From contig NC_088780.1 in the NCBI RefSeq assembly GCF_958450345.1, positions 436,001-500,000 of the forward strand: DNA of 64,000 nt. The letters are read 5' to 3'. Position 1 is the stretch's first letter; each line of letters opens with the position of its first letter. Below the pieces are notes generated by a model, which was given only the letters and a program-made list of their open reading frames with translations, was not told the DNA's origin and made no database searches. Both the position numbers and the translations under genes were made by a program. Shown here piece by piece: positions 35,587-47,267 of the stretch. The stretch comes from Calliphora vicina (taxonomy: Eukaryota > Arthropoda > Insecta > Diptera > Calliphoridae).

Positions 35587-35968
35587 TCGTACGTGACATT
35601 TGTACGCCTACAGAGTGGAATAGATTTTGCAAAAATAAGAGTATCTGAAAAATAATTTGGTCTTTATGTTCCATTCAGAGGGTACTATATTTTAAAATAA
35701 TAAAAAGTTCTTTCGAAATATTGTTGTCCAAAATATTGAGCGAAATAAGGGTATATCGTACGTGACATAAACCGGAACTCATTTTGAGGTACATGTTGAA
35801 ATATGCGCAAATATTCGAATCGTGAGAGGCGTTATGTTTTCTTTTAATTCCTTACACTAAACGAAATATTTTTCCTTTACAATCCGTCATATTTAAATAA
35901 AAACAATCTTTGGATGATTTTATAATAAATAAAATTTAATATCGTACGTGACATACCGTACGTGACAT
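35587..35968. repeat. Four copies of a CGTACGTGACAT motif
   Basis: YCGTACGTGACAT occurs at 35587, 35756, 35942 and 35956, the last two almost adjacent. The region begins 'gggcaattcca'; a related inverted 'tggaatttccc' lies at about 39673, so this may be the left part of a large element split by the Tc1 at 35984. Confidence 0.6.
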
Positions 35969-36277
35969 AATAAAACAATATATATTCTGTTCAAAATAAT
36001 AGATACACCAAAATTTATTTTTTAAAAACGAAAAAAAATAATGGTATATTGTAAAATTATAAAAAAAATTCAGTCGATTTTTATTTATAGTTAAAAGGAG
36101 AGTAAAAAACAAAAACAAAATATTTCATAATTAATAATAAATATTATAAAGTAAATTAAATTTCTTAAATTTCGAAAAATTTGGTGCTCATAATAATAGA
36201 TACATTTTTAAAAATTCTTATTAAACAAAAGCTAATAAATTTTATCTTAAAAAAATTAGTTTATTATTAAAGTAAAG

Positions 36278-37291
36278 CTAGTATCCAGTATATCCACCTT
36301 TGTTTTGTAAAACATTCTCCACTCTTCTGGGCATACTGGATATCAAGTTCTGACACTTCTCCAATGGAATCTCGTACCATATTTTTTGCGTTTTCCCCCA
36401 TAAATCGTCTTTATTTTTGAAAACTTCCTTCGAAAGCCTTATCTTTAATTCACTCCACAAGTTTTCTATTGGGTTTAAATCAGGGGATTGGCTGGGCCAG
36501 CTTAAAACAGGTACGTTATTCTCCAAGAACCAGTTTTTAACTAATCTTGAACTATGTTTTGGGTCGTTGTCCTGCTGGAATGTCCATATTAATGGCATAT
36601 TTTCCGATGCATATGGAAGCATTACGTTTTCCAATATGTCTCTATACCCACTAGCATTCATGGTATCTTCTATTCGGAATATCGGACCAACACCATTCCA
36701 TGAAAAGCAACCCCAAACCATTATGTTTCCCCCGCCATGTTTTACCGTCTTTTTTGTAAATTTAACGTGGAATTCTTTTCCTTTTGGTCGGCGTACATTT
36801 CTTTGGCAGTCGTGTCCAAACAAATTTATTTTTGTTTCGTCGCTCCATAAAATATTTCTCCATTTTTTTTCGCCTTCACACCCGGACCATTGTAAGTGCT
36901 CTTTAGCAAATTCTAATCTTGTCTTGATATTTTTTTGGCGCATTAGTGGCACTTTTCTGGCAATTCTTCCCGGCAATTTAGCTTGTAAAAGACGACGACG
37001 AACTGTTTGTGGACTGATTTCGTTACATAGCTCCGCAGAAATAGCTTTCGATGATATGAAAGGGTCTTTTTTAACCATAAGGCCGATCCGCCTATCTGTT
37101 TCTGGACTGGTTTTCTTTGGTCTACCGCGAGTTTCTCTTTTTTGTTTTTTAGATAAAGCATTTTGGACAAAATGTAAAGATCTTCCTATGCTCTTTGCTA
37201 TTTCCCGTAATGATTTTCCTTGATTTCTCATCGTTTGAACAATTTTTTTCTCATCTTCGGTACAATGATGATTTCGTCCCATTTTCTTCAA
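36278..37291 (-). CDS. Tc1-family DD34E transposase, uninterrupted
   Basis: 337 aa, full length for Tc1. The N-terminal half has two helix-turn-helix units (KSLREIAKSIGRSLHFVQNA and SSKAISAELCNEISPQTVRR) joined by an AT-hook-like TRGRPKK, expected to bind the terminal repeats. The catalytic residues are all present: D151 (WSDETK), D241 (QQDNDPKH) and E276 (NPIENLW), with 34 residues between the last two. The glycine-rich block HGGGNIMVWG is also intact. The enzyme would cut and paste the element at TA sites in the nucleus. Translation could begin at Met1 or at Met4 (MGRNHHC). The open frame in this otherwise decayed region suggests a recent insertion. A MITE lies about 265 bp upstream of the start and may disturb expression or end recognition. 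Confidence 0.92.
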   Translation of the reverse strand: MKKMGRNHHCTEDEKKIVQTMRNQGKSLREIAKSIGRSLHFVQNALSKKQKRETRGRPKKTSPETDRRIGLMVKKDPFISSKAISAELCNEISPQTVRRRLLQAKLPGRIARKVPLMRQKNIKTRLEFAKEHLQWSGCEGEKKWRNILWSDETKINLFGHDCQRNVRRPKGKEFHVKFTKKTVKHGGGNIMVWGCFSWNGVGPIFRIEDTMNASGYRDILENVMLPYASENMPLIWTFQQDNDPKHSSRLVKNWFLENNVPVLSWPSQSPDLNPIENLWSELKIRLSKEVFKNKDDLWGKTQKIWYEIPLEKCQNLISSMPRRVENVLQNKGGYTGY

Positions 37292-37556
37292 AAGAGTCCT
37301 ATTTTTTATAAAATTGTTGCTAAAATTTAAATTATACTTACTGTTTCACGTAAATAGGAACAAAAAATTGCACAAAAAAAAAATTGTATATAAACAAATT
37401 ACAAATTACTGATGTGTATCTATTTTTATGAGCAAATAATTTTTTGTAATTAAATAAAATCGTTTTTAAAAATCAACATGAAAGCAAATAGTTGCCAGAT
37501 TTTTGACTGACATGACATTGCCAGATAGAAATTTTAATAATATGATGTATTCTTAA

Positions 37557-38034
37557 CCCTAGGTCTCCACGTAGCAATATTTATTGCTGCAATTGTCAAA
37601 TTTGATTGCGTCAATGAAATTTGCGAATGTAGACCGCAAATTGCCATATGTAGCAATCCATTGCGCAATGATTGCTCTGCTGATTGTCTGAGCAATTATT
37701 GCTAAGCAATAAGCTGTCAGCACAGAATATACTTTGTGCTGTCAGTTCAGTTGTCATTAATGTAAAATTTCTTCTTTCTATGATTCGATGCGATTAATTC
37801 ATCCATATTTAATTTATTTAAGAACCAAAACAAACAAAAAAACATAGAAATTAGTGAAAAAAATCATTTAACGTAAAATAAACCACAGTTTTTCATAGAA
37901 CTTCTCGCTTTGAAAATTTTGTATTTGTGACGAACATTTTCTCCACCTAAAGCAATCAGCAATCACTCTGCTGTTGCTCTGCCGACGTTACTGCTTGAGC
38001 TTAGCAATAAAAATTGCTACTTGGAGACCTAGGG
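37557..38034. mobile_element. MITE inserted in the 5' side of the Tc1 element
   Basis: CCCTAGGTCTCCACGTAGCA at the left and near-complement at the right, flanked by TAA (37554-37556, 38035-38037); the left flank is TTAA. It lies between the inner and outer right repeats of the Tc1. The interior repeats 'ttgc..caat' motifs. PIF/Harbinger-type is the best guess. Confidence 0.8.
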
Positions 38035-38113
38035 TAACGCTTGCGAGGAAATTTTCAATGTTACCGCCATTTAAATTTTTTCCAATTAGGTGTATCTATT
38101 ATTTTGAGCAGAT

Positions 38114-39680
38114 GTGTATGTATACAAAAACTAAAAAAGTGAATAGAAAATATACATTCGGTTTCAAAAAACAATTTGGCAATAGCAAAAAAACAATCAG
38201 AGTCAAATTCATTTCATACTACAAGCTAATTGGGAGCCTTGTTTTCGCCGCAATTTATTTTTGTCCTTAAAATGTTGTAATATGATCTAAATACTTTCAC
38301 ATAGTAACATTTTATTATTTTCTTCTATTCAAATCATCTTGAAAAAAGCTTCAAGTGTTTTCTTTCTGTCGTGGCACAGTGGGTTCCCAAAGTGGCGATT
38401 AATTCATAGAAGCCGTAGTTTTAAAATATAATTTTTTTTATTGATGAGTTATTATAAGCACATTAAAACACAGCATTTTAGTTTTTTTTGGAAAAAACAC
38501 CTTTGTTAACAATTTATGCTGTAACTTTAGAATGGAAAGCGATAAATTATTGAATAAAATTGGAAATTAATGCATACTTAATGTGCTATTAAAAAATTTA
38601 AATAATAAATGTATTACATGTATTTATATTAGTATAAATTTAATTTAAATTTAAATTTTTGTTTTTCACAAAATTTTATAAATGTAAAATTTTTTTTTTA
38701 AAAAAAAAAGTCACAAAAGAGATTATTATAAATTTTTGTAACGAATAATCATGAATCATAAAAGCACAGCTTTAAAAAAAAAGATTTCAAACTGTTAGTC
38801 GTTTTTTGTTTTTCGCTGTAAGTTTGAAATCAAAATAAATTTAAAGAATAAGTTAATATATAATATGTATTGCTATTAGTATAAATTTGTATCCAGTTTT
38901 TCTTTCATTAATTCAGTAAATGTAAAAATTAATCTGAAAAAATAAAAAAATTAAAAGTTTTGGGGGAATCTTTGGTTTCGCTTTAACTTCTTAATAAAAA
39001 ATACCTATATTAAAATATTTGTATTATTCTGCATTCTTAAATTCTCCACAAATATCCCAATTATCATAAGCTCATTATAATCATTATCTATATCATCATC
39101 ACTATCTTCATCGTTGTTATCATTTACTGGTCTTGTTGAAAATGAAAAAAGGGCCGGGCATCGTCTGGGCTTTTTTTTTCTTAAACATAAGCTGATATCC
39201 TATACTATTCTAAAATCTATAAAACTAATTTCAACTATTACTAACTTAATACTTGTGGCCCATTAAATGCGGAAATGATCCCAATTTTGAACCTTTTTTA
39301 AAAAAATTATTAAAAATATTAGGTACACATAATTTCTATAAAAAAAAAAATTTACTATATTCTTTAATAACTGATGTTGAAGGTTCCATTATAAAAGATT
39401 TAATTTTAATAGATTTAATACTAACAATAATCACTTGAATTGTAAAAATGTCCAATTTTTTCACTTTTTTTAAAAACAGCAATAATTTGCTAACTTTGAC
39501 CCACTGAAAAGAAAGTAAACAACTTAGTTGATTTATTTTTACAGCAGGTGATGTAGAATTTTATATACTTTTACCATATACCAAAATTTATTATCAAAAC
39601 TTTATTTCTAAATTTGAATTAATCGCCACTTTTATACCATTTGAACCCAACGTGCGTGGTAGCGATTCTCGTGGAATTTC
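38114..39680. other. AT-rich stretch without recognisable gene
   Basis: Mostly homopolymer-rich. 'catcatcactatcttcatcg' near 39095 is a low-complexity run. No supported feature. Confidence 0.35.
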
Positions 39681-39952
39681 CCATATGATATTATGAAACC
39701 AAAACATAATTTTAAATAAAAAAATACGATACAATTCTATTATGTCGAACGTGACCGTCGCAAAAAAGGGAAATAAATCTGTAACTTCTAAAAAGTTGGT
39801 CCGATTTGAATGAAATTTGACATGCGCATAGAGGAAGTGTTGTCGAGTTTAAGTTTTGATTTTGGACCTCATAGCCAAAGTAGGATACCTCGGCTATGTT
39901 ATTTTTAAAACGATCCAATTTCTTCGTTTTGGTCCCAATTCAAAAAAATATA

Positions 39953-40937
39953 CATATCGCTCATTTGCTGCAACAACGTCATAATTCAAAAAAAGTCGTT
40001 TCAAGAAAAACGGCTTTGAATGTTTTATGACATTTTACTATTTCTTAAATAAATTTCCTACAAATCATGCAATTTTAGAAATAAATGCTGATTTTAATAG
40101 TAGATATCTTCCTAATCTGTATTTAAACAACACTCTCATAAAAAAATAATTGACTTTTTTTATAACTGATAAAACTATATGAAAGACTAAAGAACGGCGC
40201 ATATCCCGATATCCCGACCCGGGGTTTCGGGATTTTCGGGAAATCTAAAATCCCGAAAAATTATAAGAAAGAAACGTAAATAATTATGTCTTTACAATTG
40301 AAAGTAAATTTTTTTATTTAGCAATTCATTTTTATTAGACACTAAAAAGCATACTATTACATCTATGGTTTCGTCTGCCATTCTGGAACGAATTTTGCTG
40401 CCGAAAAACATCTTTCACATTAAATCTTTGACATTGGCAAAACAAATCTGCCAGTATTTTCCTCTTGTTCCTTCAGAAATAAAGTGATCTATTTCTTTAG
40501 CAAGTTGCAAATCTACATTATAACTTGGTTTCGTTATTATTTGGGTTTTTTACATTTATTAATAATATGTTTTAGCCTTTGAGCAATCGAAATATTTTCA
40601 TTTTGTTCGAGCTCCTCATCTGAGATAAAATCAATTTCGTTTGCAGAGGATTTAAATTGAGTTTTGTTAGATAACTTACAAAAAAAGGTGAAGAATTGAT
40701 TTTCCAGAGCCCCACTCAAGGAAAACCAAAAATACCGCTTTCCTTTATTAACACAAAAATGACAATTTCCCCTATTTATTTATGAAAAACGGGACTTGGA
40801 AAATCCCGAAAAATTAAAATTAAAAAATCCCGGGCTTCGGGGTTGAAAAAATCCCGAAAACCCCGGGATTTTCGGGAACGGGATTCCCCGTTTGGCATCT
40901 CTAGTTATGACGTTGTTACAGCAAATGAGCGATATAT
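39953..40937. mobile_element. MITE with ATATCGCTCATTTGC ends, interrupted
   Basis: The left end ATCGCTCATTTGCTGCAAC is mirrored at 40905-40937. Comparison with the uninterrupted relative at 42414-42690 shows that homology runs to about 40204 and resumes at about 40908; the middle is a separate insertion. The terminal dinucleotides are uncertain. Confidence 0.72.
40205..40907 (-). mobile_element. hAT relic with CCCGAAAA-rich ends
   Basis: Both ends are packed with 'cccgaaaa' / 'ttcgggatt' repeats; the right end reads TAGAGATGCCAAACGGG inward. The minus strand encodes a degraded hAT dimerisation region (GSKIRSRMADETIDVIVCFL, about 40430-40335) downstream of SANEIDFISDEELEQNENIS. It is inserted in the MITE above and replaced a little of it. 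Confidence 0.62.
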
Positions 40938-41263
40938 GGAATCCATAGAATATATAATTCGCATGGGACAAATATGTATGTAATTCAAACGCCAATTTCA
41001 GCGAAACCTGAGGCAAAATTTCCTCATTTTAGAATATTAGTTATACTTTTTTTATTTATGAAGTTTCTGTTTTTCGAAATAATATATAAACAAGCAGAGT
41101 ATAAATGTTTTTAAATTAACTGATACATGTATGTAGTATGAATAAAGTATTGTGTAGAAGTAAATACAATAAAAAAATAGTATCAGGATTATTAAACGCT
41201 GATTTTACTTCTTCACCATTGCAACAAAAGTATACCTTCTTTCCTTTTTTGTCTAAATTATAT

Positions 41264-41853
41264 TGTTACGTTTTAACCTTTTCAAAACGTTTGGTTTATT
41301 TCCTTTAAATAAACCGGATACTTTTGATTGCAAATAAAAGCCGTTTAGTAGTTTGAAAATGGTAACAACTCTTTATTTATTCAAATGTACAACAACAACA
41401 GAATTAAATAGTCACTCAGTGTTTTTTATACACGTTTATAAATTCGCAGAAATAAAGACACACTTTATAATGTAGACGAATTCAATTGAAAAACACAACA
41501 CACTTCAAGGCACTCAGTTGATGTTTATTCGAAAAGCGTCTCTGATAAACTCACTAACGTCTGCAACCTCTGCCACTATTTATAACACTGCCATCTGCAC
41601 TCTAGATTGCTTTTTAACTGTCAAAGTTCGAATATTCTAGATCATACGCCATCTTTGGTGTATTTTCTACAATGTTCTTTAACTGAACATTCGAATTCAA
41701 ACAGCGTTGCCAACTTACGATCAATGGTCAACTGAAAGCTTTTATTTAATAATGCCCACAGATAGGTTACAGTTTGCTATTACAGCACTGTTATTTGAAA
41801 GCATTATGCTACTTTTAAATCAGCCCTTAAAATTCAAGTACAATTTCGTAACA
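41264..41853 (-). repeat. Solo LTR of the Ty3/gypsy family
   Basis: 590 bp, TGTTACG...CGTAACA, matching 8390-8959 along its length, with target duplication ATAT on both sides (41260-41263, 41854-41857). No internal sequence remains, so it arose by LTR-LTR recombination. Orientation is assigned to match the other copy. Confidence 0.9.
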
Positions 41854-42225
41854 ATATGTATGTACCTATAACAAGCAATGCTTTTCAAAGTCTCACTTTA
41901 AAAATTTGTATTAAAACAAAAAGTGGATTATAAATACATATTCAAATGAGAAAAGTTGACCTTGAGTGACTTTAAAAAAGTAAGTATATATATTTTAAAA
42001 TAAAATTTTTTTGTTGGAAAAATGGAAAAGTTGTTAATGTAATTTTTGTTACAACAATCTCAGCATTTCTCAACATCAGAAGAATTTTTAAAAGCTAAAA
42101 TTAAATTAACTTTACAACATTGTTAACCAAACTCTCACAACAATACATTTGCTTCGTATTCTACTGTTACGATATGTGTACACTAAACCAAATTTTCTTA
42201 TAAAAATATGCTTCACTGCCAACTA

Positions 42226-43197
42226 GGGTATTCAATTAATCGGGTTTCTGGTTTAATCGGTTAATCGAGCAAATAATTAATCGAGGTTTAGATTTAATCG
42301 GTTAATTTAAAATTATTCGATTAACCGAATAATTTATATTTTCATTTCAAATTGAAAATACAACAACAAATTTTTTATACAAAAACATAAAAAATGGCAA
42401 ATAAGGCATTTGAGATCATTTTTGTAAACATATCGCCTATTTGCTGCAACAACATCATTATTCAAAATCCGTGTTTATTGAACTGAGTAATACAAAATAT
42501 GCGCTGTTCTATAATCTTTCATATAGTTTTATCAGGTTAGAAAGATATTAAAATCTCCTATTTAAATTTCTGAAATCGCATGACTTGTTTAAGAAATAGT
42601 AAAATGTCATAAAATATTCAAAGATATTTTTCTCGAAACGACTTTTTTTGAATTATGACGTTGTTGCAGCAAATGAGCGATGTGTGAGTTTATTATAGTT
42701 TTAGTGAGATCTTCTGAAATAATCTTTTATAAAAAGAATATAATTTAAACGATTTTTTCTTTAGATTTAATAAAACTTTTCTTGGAATAAACTGTCTCGA
42801 TTGTATATTTTGGAGAAATCAAGAATATTCCTTTTTGGATTGTTTTAGATATTGATTAATTTAATAGTTTCGTTCAGTAATGATAAAAGACTCATTTCAA
42901 AAAAAAAGTTTACATGTAAATTAAATTTGTCAGTTGTTATACATACTCACTAAACATGTTTATTGGATGTTCAAAAAATATCTAATTTTAATTTGAAATT
43001 TGTATTTGAATTGAAATGGAAAAATAAATACAAAATAAAATTTAAAGTGCAAAAAAAGGAATTTCAATTAAACGGTTAATCGACACAAATTAATCGGTTT
43101 ATTTGTTATTTGAAAATCGGCAATTTCAAATTATTCGAACAGTTAACCGTCCAAAATTAATCGGTTAACCGATTAACGGTTAATCGATTGAATACCC
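42226..43197. mobile_element. GGGTATTC element, complete but with an insertion
   Basis: GGGTATTCAATTAATCGG at the left and GATTGAATACCC at the right, both next to TA. The subterminal regions are arrays of 'ttaatcggttaa'. It is the reference for the broken copy at 6415-8284. Confidence 0.8.
42414..42690. mobile_element. Small MITE inside the GGGTATTC element
   Basis: Ends ATCGCCTATTTGCTGCAAC and complement (GTTGCAGCAAATGAGCGAT). Same family as the interrupted copy at 39953-40937. Confidence 0.78.
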
Positions 43198-44133
43198 TAC
43201 TGCCAACACTTGTAAAATAATTCATGTTCGTTTTTTAATTTCGGTTTCACATGTATAAGAAACTCACACATAGACGATGCCCGCGGGCGTACTGCCGGAG
43301 ACCAATGCTTTAGAACCATTTAATTAGAGTTTCCATTTCGGTTTTAGCCGAAGCCGACAATTATTCTTCGGTTATTACTTTTAATCTACATATTTTCAGT
43401 AGACAAATTCAAGGTTTAGAAATTAGAAACAAACTTTTTCATCCAATATCCCTAAAAACAGATCGATAAAAATATCTTAAAATTTCTTTAAATTTTTTAA
43501 ATTTTATTACTATAATTGTTTCAGATGATGTAGCAGGCTACCTTTCGCAGGCTATGCAAGGAAATAAAGAATGACACAAACTCATTTAAAAATATTGATC
43601 TACAAGTATTTCTTGATAATTAAACCAAATTACTCTTTATTTAATTAATTTAAAAAAATAATGTATAATTTTTGTAACAAAGACTTAGTTGTTTTCAAAT
43701 ATCTGATAAAAGTATGGAGTACTAGCTGGCTCGGTGCGCTTCGCCACCCCAATTGGAAGAAAGAAATAGTACTATTAAGTTTCCCTTAGTGAATTAATAC
43801 TAATTCAGGATAACATTTCTCTAGTTTCTTGTTTATTGATTCATTGTAGTGTGAATTCTAGCTCATTCGCAACGTATTATTAGAATAAAAAAAGTACCAT
43901 AAAGACCCACATTTTGTATTCCTAATCAGCATCATGATTCTGGGTCCATTATTATAGAAAATGCTAAAGAAAGATACCACTAAAGTCTCCTTTTGTTAAT
44001 TCTAACTCATTCAGAGTCATATGTACCATTTTGAAGAACGAAAAATTACTCCTTAGTTTGGTTTAGTTCTCATTTTTTGTTATCATAATACCATTGAGTC
44101 CCCTATTCTTGATCATTTCTTTACTGAACAAGT
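43198..44133. other. Non-coding stretch with an ACTAGCTGGC motif
   Basis: At 43720-43750 'actagctggctcggtgcgct' plus 'tcgcc' resembles a motif often seen at the ends of dispersed insect repeats. The following 350 bp have no assignable structure. A GC-rich patch 'gatgcccgcgggcgtactgc' is near 43275. Confidence 0.3.
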
Positions 44134-44200
44134 AAGAGTGCTATATTCGGCTATGCCGAATCTTATATACCCTTCACCTTTGTTGTGGATGCATTATTAT
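44134..44200 (+). mobile_element. mini-me-like 5' end fragment
   Basis: 'agtgctatattcggctatgc' with hairpin and 'ttatatacccttcacctttg'. It is mirrored by the fragment at 55080-55141, including 'tgtggatgcatta'. Confidence 0.75.
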
Positions 44201-44217
44201 TTTTTATAATTAGTATA

Positions 44218-44894
44218 TGGGGCATTTCACGTCAAGTGAACCAACTTTTGAAATCGATGTAACATTGGCACCAATGTTAGTTCTATTGGATAGTAATTCG
44301 GACACCATTTTTCAACAAGATCGGTAATGAACTCTCTGAGTTATAGGAGGTCAAAATTTGACATTTTGGCCAAACAGGTGTTTTTTTTTATCCATATAAC
44401 TTATTACCTATTGTTCTTAGCAAAATGTGTCCCAAATAGTTTAGATAGCTATTTATGCAATCTTTCGAAAAAAAAAATTAAAAAAATTTAATAAAATATT
44501 TTTGATTTTTTTTTTTTAAATCAAAAATATTTTTGACTTTTTTTTCAAAATGGGCCCTTTTTATTTTTTTTAAGAAAGCTTAGGTCTTTTCCTAAGCGAC
44601 CTATATGGTCGCTTAGTGGGATGCGAGTGGGATATCTATCAAAAAAAATATTTTGTAACTTAAGATTTAAAATTTTTGAATTTTTTTGCAAAATCAAAAA
44701 CTTTGTTGACTTTTTTTAAAAAAATGGACCCATTTTTTAATTTTTTTTTTGCTCAGAAGAAAGCTTATGTGTTTTCCTTTAACACCCTTTTTGTCGCTTA
44801 GTGGGATGCGAGTGGGATATCTATCAAAATAAATGTTTTGTAACTCAAGACAAAGGTTTTTAAATTTGCACTATTTTAATTTTTTGGCCATTTT
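44218..44894 (+). repeat. GGGGCATTTCACGTCAAG repeat, copy 1
   Basis: Closely matches 61905-62760: 'gaaccaacttttgaaatcga', 'ataggaggtcaaaatttgac', 'gtcccaaatagtttagatag', and repeated 'cgcttagtgggatgcgagtg' units. Function and class unknown. Confidence 0.8.
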
Positions 44895-45370
44895 GGAGGA
44901 AGTCATTTTTCTCTGGAACCATTCACACGATTTTTAGCACGATTGTCTCATTATGTTCCAAAAACTGTCTTCTTTCATAATATATATGGCTTGTACCGAG
45001 CCACTTCCCATGTATCCCGTTATAAATCAGCAACGATTTTTTTTGGTCATTTTGGAGGCACCTATTTTTCTCTGGAACCATTCACACGATTTTTAGCACG
45101 ATTGGTTCATTTTGTTCCAAAAACTGTCTACTTTCATAATATATATGGCTTGTACCGAGCCACTTCACATGTGTCCCGTAATAAATCAGCAACGATTTCT
45201 TTTGGCCATTTTGGAGGAAGTCATTTTTCTATGGAACCACTCACACGATTTTTAGCACGATTGTCTCATTATGTTCCAAAAACTGTCTACTTTCATAATA
45301 TATATGGCTTGTACCGAGCCACTTCCCATATTTCCCGTGGTAGATCAGCAACGATTTTTTTTGCCATTTT
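44895..45370. repeat. 159-bp tandem repeat, three units
   Basis: 'tatatatggcttgtaccgag' recurs at 44981, 45140 and 45299, a period of 159 bp (53 codons). One frame (44943-45377) stays open because the period is a multiple of three, giving 53-residue repeats (HYVPKTV.FHNIYGLYRATS). No start context, domain or neighbouring gene supports a real protein. Confidence 0.85.
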
Positions 45371-45747
45371 TGATTAACCTTCTTATACCTAAATTCCAAC
45401 TAGTAATTTTTGTTAAAATTAAATTATAGTTTTCTAGTATTTCTTAGGTTTTATGTTTTTTGCTTTTATTTCCATTTGCATTAATATTACTATATAATTG
45501 GGTATTTTTACTTCCCGATTTTCTTAATTCCCATAAATTGGGTATTTCGACTTCCCGGTTTTTTAAATTCCCAAAATCGACGCTATCTCGTCTATTGTTT
45601 TCAAGTTGCGTGCTGCCTACGTCACCGCTTTCAATTTTTATAAATTTTGACAAACAGTATATGTAAAAGACTATCAAGAAAAACTTGATCGTGTGGCTGC
45701 AGTGTTAGTGATCTCTAATAATGCGATAAATCTATCTTGTAAATGAA
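45371..45747. other. Non-coding spacer
   Basis: Contains a short direct repeat 'ttgggtatttcgacttcccg' / 'ttgggtatttttacttcccg' at about 45500 and 45540. No gene seen. Confidence 0.35.
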
Positions 45748-45749
45748 TA

Positions 45750-46011
45750 CACAGAGAAAACAGATTCGTGATAGCAACCGAATTTGTTGCCAATCGAATG
45801 CTACTATCTTAGTGACCGAATTTTACAGTTGTGGCTACCATATTTTGGAAGGGATAACTAAAGTTACCCCTTCAACTGAAATTCTGCCTCAACTGAAATT
45901 CTTCTTTATCAACTGACTTTTTGTTGTTAGAACTGAAAAATTCTATGTGTGCAACCGAATCATTCGATTGGAAACAAATTCGGTTGCTATCACGAATCTG
46001 TTTTCTCTGTG
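45750..46011. mobile_element. TA-flanked MITE with CACAGAGAAAACAG ends
   Basis: About 43-bp inverted ends (CACAGAGAAAACAGATTCGT...), TA on both sides (45748-45749, 46012-46013), 262 bp. A Tc1/mariner-type MITE. Confidence 0.85.
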
Positions 46012-46013
46012 TA

Positions 46014-46114
46014 CTTTTTGATCCAACCTACCAAAAATCAATTTAAACTACCTTCCTACCAAACGAAAAAAATCCTACCAAATTTGGTAGGAAAAGCCCA
46101 AAACAGCAACGCTG
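46014..46114 (-). mobile_element. Isolated end of the CAGCGTTGCC hAT family
   Basis: Reverse complement of about 652-750, ending CAGCAACGCTG at 46114. It abuts the MITE at 46013, so the MITE probably cut this copy. Confidence 0.82.
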
Positions 46115-46338
46115 CTATTGACACACTCAAAGCTGATGCAGAAATAAACAAACATTAAAGAGAGTAAAAAGCAAATGAGAAAAAATAAGTTCTAACTTTT
46201 TTTTCTTCATGATTATGACAGTTAAAACTGTATATATTTGTTTTGTTTTTATTTTTAATCAGTATGTCCAGTTATTTGAGTTAGACGCAAACGGCTTAAA
46301 AATGTCGCTTCCCTGTCGGAATTTGAGTTAACTTAAAA

Positions 46339-47259
46339 CAGCGTTGCCACTCATAAAATATTTTTCCTACCAAATTTCTAATTAAAAACTACCAAAGCCT
46401 ACCAAAACCTACCAAATTTAAAATATTTGAGAAATGATATATGGATTCGTTTCAAAATTAATAGTTAACTATATAATTATATTATTGCTGCTATAAAATT
46501 ACCCAGAGGAAGAAAGTTATTTAATTACACTACAATCATAAATATGTTAAAATCGTTCAGTTTTCGAGATTTTATTTTTGAGTCGATTTAACGATGTCCT
46601 TCGTACGTCTGTCTGGCTAGTTGTCCATGTATTTCACATAGCCCCCATATAAATGTCCTCCAGAAATAAGACATTATCCGTCATAAATGCTTGATTTATA
46701 TAGATATTAAATAACATTTTTACAAATAAATTACACCTAAAAATTCAATTCAAGGGCCTCTTCCGAAAATTACTTAAACGAGCATAAAACTCCTAAAAGT
46801 GTTGGTATCCCGAAAAAATTCAACACAAATAAGTTTCATATAGAAATAAATTACGTGTCTTAATTTCCATAATTGGACATTTAAAGTGTCAGATGAAACA
46901 GAAATATTGAAGCAGAGTTTAACACATATTATTAGAAAATAAAAGTTTTGAGAGCGCTGTGGCATTTTTTGAACTCAACACTACTAAATAAATACACATT
47001 TAACTGACTAAACTAAATATTTATGAAAATGCTATCTTCATATTTTGCAAATATGTAGTTTTATTATTTTGGCTTAACATAAGTAGTTTTTTCGTTATTA
47101 TTTCAATTATTTTGTTCTTAAAAATACTTATGTATTCAGAAATATCGTAGCCTACCAAAATACGACAAATATCGGAACAAACCAACCAAACTACCAAAAG
47201 TCAATTTGTTAACATCAAACTACCAATTTTGGTCCAATTGGACCAAAGCGGCAACGCTG
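46339..47259. mobile_element. Non-autonomous hAT of the CAGCGTTGCC family
   Basis: 921 bp, CAGCGTTGCCACTC to GGCAACGCTG, with perfect 8-bp duplication ACTTAAAA (46331-46338, 47260-47267). CCTACCAAA repeats near both ends, as in the 652-2561 element. No transposase remains. Confidence 0.92.
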
Positions 47260-47267
47260 ACTTAAAA

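Larger units (their letters stand above)
35984..38113 (-). mobile_element. Tc1-like transposon with IR/DR ends and intact transposase
   Basis: Four related repeats: outer left 35988-36006 (TGTTCAAAATAATAGATAC), inner left 36185-36203 (TGCTCATAATAATAGATAC), inner right 37416-37434 and outer right 38092-38110, both inverted. Outer-inner spacing is 197 bp at the left and, after removing the MITE, about 195 bp at the right. Length without the MITE is about 1.65 kb. The outermost bases and the TA are not sharply defined. Confidence 0.85.

Noticed and set aside
36417..37223. 268-codon plus-strand frame
   Set aside because: Antisense shadow of the intact Tc1 transposase on the minus strand.
44943..45377. 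A 144-residue host protein
   Set aside because: The frame is open because the tandem period is a multiple of three; no start context, introns or domain. Kept only as a finding.
46774..46965. 63-codon minus-strand frame
   Set aside because: Inside a non-autonomous hAT without similarity to a transposase.
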